From assembly GCA_004151065.3 (NCBI GenBank), contig NWUY0300011690.1, forward strand, positions 81,550 through 106,521: a stretch of 24,972 nt of DNA. Reading direction: 5' to 3'. Both the position numbers and the translations under genes were made by a program. Below are positions 19,156-24,972 of the stretch, in pieces; positions within the stretch are counted from its first letter, which is position 1, and each line of letters starts with the position of its first letter. Origin of the DNA: Larix sibirica (Eukaryota > Streptophyta > Pinopsida > Pinales > Pinaceae). The notes beneath the pieces are model-generated. The model did no database searches, was not told where the DNA came from, and saw only the letters and a list, made by a program, of their open reading frames with translations.

Positions 19156-19548
19156 TGGCACATGCATTTCGACGAATCCTCCTCTCATGAAGGGAATGGT
19201 GCCAACATTACCATATATACCCCTTTAGGAAAGGTCCTTTCATATTCATTCCGACTCAATTTTGCATGCACAAATAATGTAGCATAATTCAAAGCCTTGG
19301 TTGTTGGTTTAGAAAACGCTCTTGCCTTAGGTTGTCACAACATCACAATCTTTAGAGATTCTAAATTAATAATTAAGTTAGTTGAAAAAGCATTTTTTTC
19401 ATCGAACAAACTAACAAGGAGATATACTGGTCTTGTTTATGAAATAATTGATTCATTTTGAGCATTCAAAATTACTCACGTCCAGAGAGGATTGAATATT
19501 ATCGCTGATAATTTAGAAGATTATGTTGCTAGACTAGACAGATACTCA
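19156..19548 (+). pseudogene. G2 RVT_3 / archaeal-like RNase H located upstream of RT
   Basis: Frame 1 reads 'WHMHFDESSSHEGNGANITI', 'SYSFRLNFACTNNVA', TAA, 'FKALVVGLENALALGCHNI', 'FRDSKLIIKLVEKAF', 'AFKITHVQRGLNIIADNLED'. These are the RVT_3 RNase H blocks: FDGS-x-x-x-x-G-GA, TNN-x-AE-x-x-AL, GDS-x-L, HV-x-R-x-x-N-x-x-AD. The first (19171-19173), middle and last Asp are present. The catalytic Glu codon is the TAA just after NNVA. A linker of about 370 bp separates it from the RT. A position between protease and RT is not that of the ordinary gypsy RNase H, which is also present after RT. Confidence 0.87.
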
Positions 19549-19909
19549 ATTTCTGACAAACTCGATTGTCTCGTTTTTTCCTTATATCATCCTCAGATAC
19601 CTGATAATGTTCAATCTTGGAAGATTTTTTATGATGATGAATCTCTTCATGCTTTCGTGACTAACCAAACTTGTGAGTCCTTAGGAATTATTAATCTGTA
19701 ACAAAACAAGTTCTCGAAAGGTTTAAATCCTATAGAAAATACTTTCACTTCAAGTGATTCTACAAAATAGAGATCTTCCAAAGAAGAATCTAAACGTAAA
19801 ATTGACGAAACTATTTTGATTAATGTTGGGACTGAAGATGACCCTAAGCTGTTATACATTTCAGCTTCTTGTTCTGATCAAGACAGAGAACAATTTATTT
19901 CTCTCTTAT
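19549..19909 (+). pseudogene. G2 linker between RNase H and RT
   Basis: Frame 1 is open from 19492 to 19701 with 'SLYHPQIPDNVQSWKIFYDD', then continues past a TAA to a Ser/Lys-rich segment, 'SKEESKRKIDETILINVGTE'. It is probably a flexible polyprotein linker with no recognised catalytic domain. Confidence 0.6.
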
Positions 19910-20817
19910 TCAAATGACATTTTCGTGACATTTTTGCATGGTCTTATTCAAATGTAAGAGGATTTGACCTCGACATTATTCAACATGCTATACCGATTAG
20001 AGATTATGCTTCTCTCATTCGGCAGAGGCAAAGGCCAGTTAATCTAGCCTTAGAGGCTACCATACGCAAGGAGTTAGAAAAATTATTAGTTGCAAAAATC
20101 AATTTTCCAGTCAAGTATTCTAAATGAGTTGCTAATTTGGTTCCTGCCCATAAAAAGAATGGTGACATTTGCTTATGCGTAGATTTTAGTGCCTTAAATA
20201 AAGCATGTGTCAAAGAAAATTTTCCATTGCCTGACATGGAATTAATTTTAGAACAAGTCCTTGGTTCTCAAATGGTATCTTTGCTAGATGGATTTTCTAG
20301 ATATAGTTAGATCTAGGTTAAAAAACCAGATAGGTATAAAACTACCTTTACTACTAGGTAGGGTACTTTTTCCTAGGAACGAATGCCATTTGGTTTAATT
20401 AATGTTGGTGCAACCTTCTAGAGAGCCATGCACATTTCTTTTGACGATATAATTGGCGTTATTATTCAGGTCTATCTCAATGATATTACTGTTCATTCTA
20501 AATTCTGAGAAGATCATTTTCAACATTTACGCCAAATATTTCTTCATTGTAGAAAATTTGGGATATCTCTAAATCCTACCAAGTCTGTTTTTGGTGTTTC
20601 ATCCGATAAGTTGGTTGGTCATGTCGTTTATCAAGCAAGTATAAGTATTGATCCTAACAGAATCAATGCAATCCAAAATCTTCCTACTCCTTATTCAAAG
20701 AAGGAAATCCAAGCATTCATGGGTAAAATTAATTTTGTGCATAGGTTTATCCCTAATTTTGCATACATTATTAAACCTAACCATAATTTATTAAAAGCAA
20801 ATAGAACATTTCAATGA
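19910..20817 (+). pseudogene. G2 reverse transcriptase, YLDD changed to YLND
   Basis: Frame 1 stays unbroken apart from stops: 'HFRDIFAWSYSNVRGFD', 'PVNLALEATIRKELEKLLVA', 'GDICLCVDFSALNKACVKEN', 'SLLDGFSRYS' (20281-20307, first catalytic Asp), 'MPFGLINVGATF', 'IIQVYLNDITVHSK', 'IQAFMGKINFVHRFIPNFAY'. The catalytic box at 20473-20484 is Tyr-Leu-Asn-Asp, so one essential Asp is lost by a G to A change. TGA or TAG codons occur at 20125, 20308, 20314, 20359, 20374, 20419, 20506 and 20815, mostly where Trp, Gln or Arg is expected. This unusually clean frame suggests point-mutation decay rather than indel decay. Confidence 0.93.
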
Positions 20818-21200
20818 GACCAAACTGCTGAAAATGTATTTCTTGAAACAAAAAAGGCTATATCCTCTGCACATGTTTTAGCTACACCTAATTTTAATAA
20901 GGATTTTATAATCTATACTAACACAATGGAAGAAGCCATCTCAGTTGTCCTCATGTAGAAAAATAAAGATGATATTGAACAACCAATAGCTATATGAGTC
21001 AAAGTTTGTCTGAATCAACTACTTCTTATTCTTTGATTAAGAAACACGCTTATTCATTGGTCAAGGCAATTGAAAAATTTTGACACTTAAATTCTTGGTA
21101 AGCATACCCTTTTGAAAGTACCTTCCAACAGTTAAATGTTTTCTTTTAGAAACTTATTTATCAGGGAAATTGGCTCACTGGATTACTGGGATACAAGAAC
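20818..21200 (+). pseudogene. G2 conventional RNase H, first catalytic Asp changed to Asn
   Basis: After RT, frame 1 reads 'AISSAHVLATPNFNKDFIIY' followed by 'TNTMEEAISVVLM', TAG at 20956-20958, then 'KNKDDIEQPIAI'. A one-base loss near 20993 shifts to 'MSQSLSESTTSYSLIKKHAY' and 'SLVKAIEKF'. This is the RT_RNaseH domain normally found directly after gypsy RT. The Y-T-D-A block reads Y-T-N-T, losing its catalytic Asp. Beyond 21100 the sequence is too broken to follow securely. Confidence 0.85.
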
Positions 21201-21369
21201 ATGATCTCACTATCGTTGCTTCCAATACCATAAGAGGCATATATTTAGCACTACATTTAGCACAACATGATACTCCATCACTTGACGATGCATATGATGA
21301 TGAATCTGATTCCAATTTTCTTTTCTTTGAATCTTAGCATAACGAATTATCCAAACATCCCTGGTACAA

Positions 21370-22648
21370 AAATATCATTTTTTTCTTGAGTCACGAATGT
21401 TTTCCCAACAGTCTAACTAATAACGAGAGAACGAAATTAAGACTTGAAGTGACTAAATTTATTATCATTAATACTTTCCTCTTTCGAACATCTTCTGATG
21501 GCATATTACTTTGTTGTGTCGATGACATTATGTCATATAAAATCCTTAAATACTTACACAGTTCCTGTGATGAGATAGTTGATGTAGGGGGACATTTTGC
21601 TGCCAAAGCAACGTCATATAAAATCCTCAGGACAGGTTATTACTGGCCAATTTTTTTCAAGACTCATTTAGATTTGTGCGATCATGTGATGCCTGCCAAC
21701 GAGCAGTTGGTGAACAAAAGTTTCCAGCCATGCCTTTAAATTTGGTCACAGTTGTTTCCCCATTTGAAAAATGGGGACTCGATTTTATTGGCCCCATAAA
21801 TCCTCCATCCTCGGCTAATCTTTATCTTAACAACAACTGATTATTTCAGCAAATGGTCGGAAGCAGTTTCCCTTAAAAATGCAAAGGATGAGCAAGTCGT
21901 TTCTTTCCTTGAAAAAAACATTTTCTCTCCCTTTGGATTCCACTTAGCATTATCATTGGTAATGCTCCTGCTTTCATTTCTGCCAGGTTTACTCAATTCT
22001 GCAGCAACTTCAAAATCAAACACTCATACTCTTCTTCTTATTATCCGCAAGGAAATGGACTTTCAAAGTCAATTAATAAAAAATCAATCAAATTTTTAAA
22101 AAAAATCATAGAAAATAAACCCTGTCAGTGGAATATTCAACTTTCTTACGCCTTATGGGAAGATAGGACTACCGTGAAATCAAGTACATGAGCTACTTCT
22201 TTTCACTTACTTTACGGTCAAGAGGCAGTCCTGCCTATAGAACTGCAGTTAGCTTCCTACAAGCTTGCATTTCAACAAGAAGAGTTAGAAGAATCACACT
22301 TGAAACAATGATTTTATACGTTGTTGGCCTTAGAGGAACAATGTAAACATGCTTTAAATAACATCAAAAGAAGGAAACAAACAGTAAATAGATACTCTTA
22401 TAAGCAGGCTAAAACTGCAACTATTCAAAATAGGACATAAATTTTTGTTATTGGATTCAACTCACGTAGAAAAAGGGAAACATACTAAGTTCCAAAAGCT
22501 CTTCATAGGACCTTATACAGTTGCCTCCATGGTTGGAAATAACTCATATCTGCGTAAGGACGAAGACGACATACTCCTAGCATACACGATGAACATGTCT
22601 CACCTTAAATACGATTATGATCCACCACATGATTATACTAGTGCTTAA
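21370..22648 (+). pseudogene. G2 integrase and GPY-like tail, two of three catalytic acids lost
   Basis: The open stretch 21386-21739 carries 'FLFRTSSDGILLCCVDDIMS' and 'GGHFAAKATSYKILRTGYYW' (zinc-binding His region). A shift gives 'SCDACQRAVGEQKFPAMPL' with the Cys pair. The core starts 'FEKWGLDFIGPINPPSS', with the first Asp at 21781-21783. After another shift, 'IIIGNAPAFIS' has Gly (21958-21960) where the second Asp belongs, and 'YYPQGNGLSKSINKK' has Lys (22066-22068) where the Glu belongs. 'QEAVLPIELQLAS' follows, and 22445-22648 encodes 'HTKFQKLFIGPYTVASMVGN', the GPY/F module that targets or stabilises the intasome. The enzyme is dead. Confidence 0.9.
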
Positions 22649-23240
22649 ATGTTTAAATTTTGGACTTGCTTGTAAATATTTTGGTTTTGTTTATGTCTAT
22701 TTTGTTATCTTCATTTGATTTTCATTTCTTTAGTTGATGTTTTTTGAGTTTTTGAATGTCCTGATCCGTGAATGCTTTGTTTTATGGCACCATTATCATC
22801 CTTATAGAGTCGCTCTAAGGTTACACCATCTATGATTAAATTTTTATCATGGACCAAAAACACAATGAAGTTGTTTAGTTAGCATTAATTATTTATCAGT
22901 GGTGACTACAATTAAATGACTAATTGAATTGAGTTACAAGAAAAACGTTATAGGTGTTTCCCGAACATCATCATCAAGCTAGTTATTAATAGGTTTGCAT
23001 ATGTTATCTTTTCTTTGCCTTCAATTTTTCACCCAAGAGGTTCCTTACTAAACATAATTGTTTCCATCCATGTCTCCCCTTACACTTCTCCCTTTTTTTA
23101 CCTAACCATTCCATATTTATATTAGATCAATTAGTAACCAACTATTCTTAATTAATCCATTCACCTATTAACCCAATAGATATACCCAATCATGCTCAAT
23201 TATGCAAAACCAGATATCCAAGATTCGGGTTGTAACAAAA
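22649..23240. other. Non-coding stretch: G2 3' region and/or leader of a minus-strand element
   Basis: AT-rich with no coding frame. Immediately right of it lie a minus-strand primer-binding site and LTR, so on the minus strand the right part would be that element's leader. The left part should hold the 3' end of G2, but I see no clear polypurine tract or LTR start. Confidence 0.45.
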
Positions 23241-23244
23241 CCCT

Positions 23245-23260
23245 CCCAGTGAAGTCGCCA
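23245..23260 (-). promoter_or_regulatory. Primer-binding site for tRNA-Arg (minus-strand element)
   Basis: The plus strand reads cccagtgaagtcgcca. The 3' end of a plant tRNA-Arg beginning GACTCC is CCCAGTGGAGTCG plus CCA, so 15 of 16 bases match. On the minus strand this reads tggcgacttcactggg directly after ...ggatcaaca and one spacer base, the classical 5' LTR - PBS junction. It fixes the LTR-like copy at 23262 as a 5' LTR of an element running leftward. Confidence 0.75.
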
Positions 23261-23261
23261 A

Positions 23262-23536
23262 TGTTGATCCTAAAATCTACATATGTTGGATTTTCTCAAA
23301 GTGTTGTGAAAATTTCAATCTTTTGCTTCATTCATCAGACCACTCCTAAGAAAATTCTTCAAAACTTTGTCCTTGAATCCACGACAAAAAAAAACTCCTT
23401 TCCAAATAATTGGCCTAATTAACTAATGGGGGACCCACTTAAGAACCGAAAGAAAATAAAAAAAGCATTAGCAGTCACATATGAAAGGGTTTAGCTCCTA
23501 ATACAAGGTGTAGTTTTATTTTCATTTGAATATATG
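23262..23536 (-). repeat. Right copy of the LTR-like repeat, probable 5' LTR of a minus-strand element
   Basis: It begins tgttgatcctaaaatctaca and ends ...catttgaatatatg. It aligns end to end with 14670-14943 at roughly 85-90% identity by eye, and sits one base from the tRNA-Arg primer-binding site. Its right edge abuts the gag fragment of a different minus-strand element, so it probably inserted there. I could not confirm a 5-bp target duplication. Confidence 0.7.
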
Positions 23537-23539
23537 ATG

Positions 23540-24520
23540 ATACGGTCCAGATCGTGACTGTCTAGTATGTGGGGTGGCTGACGAATTGGTAGGGAAAGTG
23601 AATGACATACTAGCCATCTTGAGTGCTCCAGAATGACCTCCCTATTAACCAAATCTCTTGCCCCAAAACGGTATATTAGACCTATAATCCTCCTTGGGTG
23701 TCGATGCATGAGCTTGTGACTATACCTGCCCTTGGGATTATTTTCCCATCTCAATATTTTTTGTAACTTTCTTGGCTATATTCGAGGTCTCTTCCGTGGT
23801 GGTGGGGTTCCACATGGATACCTCTGTACGAACCTCTCCATCCATCCCATGAATAAATATGTATGCCTTCCTATCATTGCTTGCCATGTAATCATTGTGA
23901 TTTACTAACAAATAAAGCTATGTTTCATAATATTTTATTGATCTTCCCCTTTGTTGCACTGCATGGAATGCAACTCTTTGTTGATGTTTATACTCATATA
24001 ATAGGTATTGAGTAGTTTTCTTTGAACAATTTCTAAGACATCTGTAAGGGCCTAATGTGAAGCTTCTGCTCCTCATTCACCCACCACACTAGTGCTTTTG
24101 CTATCAATAAACTCATACCTGTGTGTACTTTTTCATTCGTGATATAGTCCTTAAAGATAAGAGCCCTTTTAACTCCTACTAACCAATATTTGTCCACCTA
24201 CCCCTCTTGCTTCCCTAGAAACTTTGGTATATTGGATTTGTGGACTTCCTTCATGATGTCTAAAGGTGGCCTTACCCCTTTTGAGGAGGAAGGTTGATCC
24301 TAATCATGCTTCTATTTTTGTTCAAGTTCCTTATCTTGACTCAGATTTGAATTATGGCCCACATTTTGGTTATGACCTTGCCCTGCCATCCAATCCCTAA
24401 ACATGCCGAACATTTCCCCCAGGGAGTGTAAAATTGCTTGCACAACTAGTGCACCTGTCTTGGCACTAGTTTGAGGTTGTCTACGACGATTCAAACTGTT
24501 TCCATTTGTAATTTCCACGA
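23540..24520 (-). pseudogene. Gag remnant of another Ty3/gypsy element
   Basis: Minus frames in order: from 24518 'LNRRRQPQTSAKTGALVVQA' followed by 'LGEMFGMFRDWMAGQGHN', 'HKSNIPKFLGKQEG' (about 24230), 'ITNEKVHTGMSLLIAKALVW' (about 24080-24150), 'LFKENYSIPII', 'FHAVQQRGRSIKYYE', 'YIFIHGMDGEVRTEVSMWNP' (about 23810-23870), then a Ser/Thr-rich linker running to the LTR-like copy at 23536. This matches the Retrotrans_gag order (PKF-x-GK, A-x-WW, repeated Phe/Tyr helices). The domain breaks off before a zinc knuckle, exactly where the LTR-like repeat begins. Several frameshifts and stops occur. It is neither G1 nor G2 gag. Confidence 0.65.
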
Positions 24521-24893
24521 GGGCTAGTTGTTAGGATCACCCATTGTTTTACTCATAGTTAATTTAAACAAGTGCCCTAAAGTTTAATTTATGACTTTGA
24601 TAGCCTTCTTGGTTCGTTATCTCCTCCTCTTTTTTTTGCCAATTATTCGTTCTATTTCCCGACACATTTGTATATGAAAAGAGAGTATTTCTAAAATTTT
24701 CAATAATGTAACTTATTGAAAAGAAAGTGTGTAACCTTATAATTGCACAATCAACCTAACATAATTTAAGTTGTAAATCTATCTCTATGGTAAGGGTAAA
24801 GGAAAGATTAATATCATGAAAGGTTAAAAGTAAGTTATGTTATTTATACAATTTACAAGACATGATGTGCACAAAAAAGTCAAATTAAATTTA
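24521..24893. other. AT-rich spacer, no gene seen
   Basis: On the minus strand this is upstream of the gag remnant and should hold that element's leader. 'tgggtgatcc' (about 24535-24545, minus) is near the gag start, but I cannot call a primer-binding site. Confidence 0.4.
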
Positions 24894-24972
24894 AGGCCAG
24901 CAATGTAGCTCACTTGGTGAGTGATGAGGCCTGGGCTGTTCAGAAAGTGCAGGGTGGGGTTCAATTCCCCTG
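24894..24972 (+). mobile_element. tRNA-like head (SINE or tRNA pseudogene), cut by the window edge
   Basis: tagctcacttgg (24906-24917) matches the pol III A box TRGCNNAGYNGG with one change, and ggttcaattcc (24958-24968) matches the B box GGTTCGANNCC with one change, 41 bp apart. gctc/gagt can form a D stem, cctg/cagg an anticodon-like stem with an oversized loop (about 16 nt), and gggg-ttcaatt-cccc a T arm. The oversized loop and missing 3' part argue against a working tRNA. A tRNA-derived SINE start is most likely. Confidence 0.6.

Larger units (their letters stand above)
16460..22650 (+). mobile_element. Ty3/gypsy-like LTR retrotransposon G2 (internal region, decayed)
   Basis: The order on the plus strand is primer-binding site candidate, leader, gag, protease, RVT_3 RNase H, reverse transcriptase, conventional RNase H, integrase, GPY-like tail. 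RT before integrase places it in Ty3/gypsy. Two RNase H domains point to the Tat group, with the extra one unusually placed before RT. G2 differs from G1 in protein sequence, gag type and domain order, so the two are separate lineages rather than copies. Stops and frameshifts occur in every domain and the catalytic residues of RT, RNase H and integrase are substituted, so it is dead. I found no convincing LTR pair belonging to it. Confidence 0.93.

Noticed and set aside
6437-22648. Endogenous pararetrovirus or other integrated virus
   Set aside because: Both pol regions have integrase after RT, an LTR-retrotransposon hallmark, and I see no movement protein, coat protein or envelope gene.
16480-22800. 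Similar T-rich strings (ttctaagtgattttcttag versus ttctttagttgatgtttttt) as a possible LTR pair of G2
   Set aside because: The match is loose, T-rich and lies downstream of the primer-binding site on the left side, where an LTR cannot be.
895-23330. Shared gttgtgaaaatttc in the 895/1441 tandem repeat and in the right LTR-like copy
   Set aside because: Only about 14 bases match and similarity fades on both sides; probably coincidence in AT-rich DNA.
1-24972. CRISPR array, bacterial operon, plastid or mitochondrial insert
   Set aside because: No regularly spaced short repeats, no bacterial-type gene packing, and no organelle gene recognised.

Overview
The window looks like repeat-dominated nuclear DNA of a seed plant with a large genome. 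A gymnosperm such as a conifer or yew is my best guess, inferred only from repeat content and the depth of decay. I found no intact host gene, rRNA, CRISPR array or bacterial or viral operon. Almost everything recognisable is retroelement sequence carrying stops and frameshifts. One unresolved base (n at 3063) shows that this is a draft assembly.

Layout: 1-590 is a more GC-rich, exon-like stretch of unknown identity. 590-2580 is T-rich and holds an imperfect tandem repeat of about 550 bp plus a 33-36 bp minisatellite. About 3060-5725 on the minus strand is a 5'-truncated, dead L1-type LINE (reverse transcriptase, zf-RVT, RNase H). It ends at a TG-starting, LTR-like stretch (5727 to about 6430). 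6437-12045 on the plus strand is a decayed Ty3/gypsy element, here called G1: gag, protease, RT, RNase H, integrase, then a second RNase H. 12325-13570 on the minus strand is a pseudogene of an uncharacterised plant ORF family that still shows a plausible 111-nt intron. 14670-14943 and 23262-23536 are a direct-repeat pair that looks like LTRs; the right copy abuts a minus-strand primer-binding site for tRNA-Arg. Between them lie a SINE-like insertion with a 14-bp target duplication (15554-15691), a 36-bp tandem duplication, and a second plus-strand Ty3/gypsy element, G2 (about 16460-22650). About 23540-24520 on the minus strand is a gag fragment of another gypsy element. The last 80 bases start a tRNA-like or SINE head cut by the window edge.

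The most interesting pattern is that all three pol-bearing retroelements carry an RVT_3 (archaeal-like) RNase H, each in a different place: the C-terminus of the LINE, downstream of integrase in G1, and upstream of RT in G2. In both gypsy elements the conventional RNase H next to RT has lost its first catalytic Asp. Many premature stops fall where the protein families have Gln, Trp or Arg (CAG to TAG, TGG to TAG or TGA, CGA to TGA), the pattern expected from deamination of methylated cytosine in silenced plant repeats.

The parts do not cooperate as a pathway. They record successive and probably nested insertions followed by long decay.
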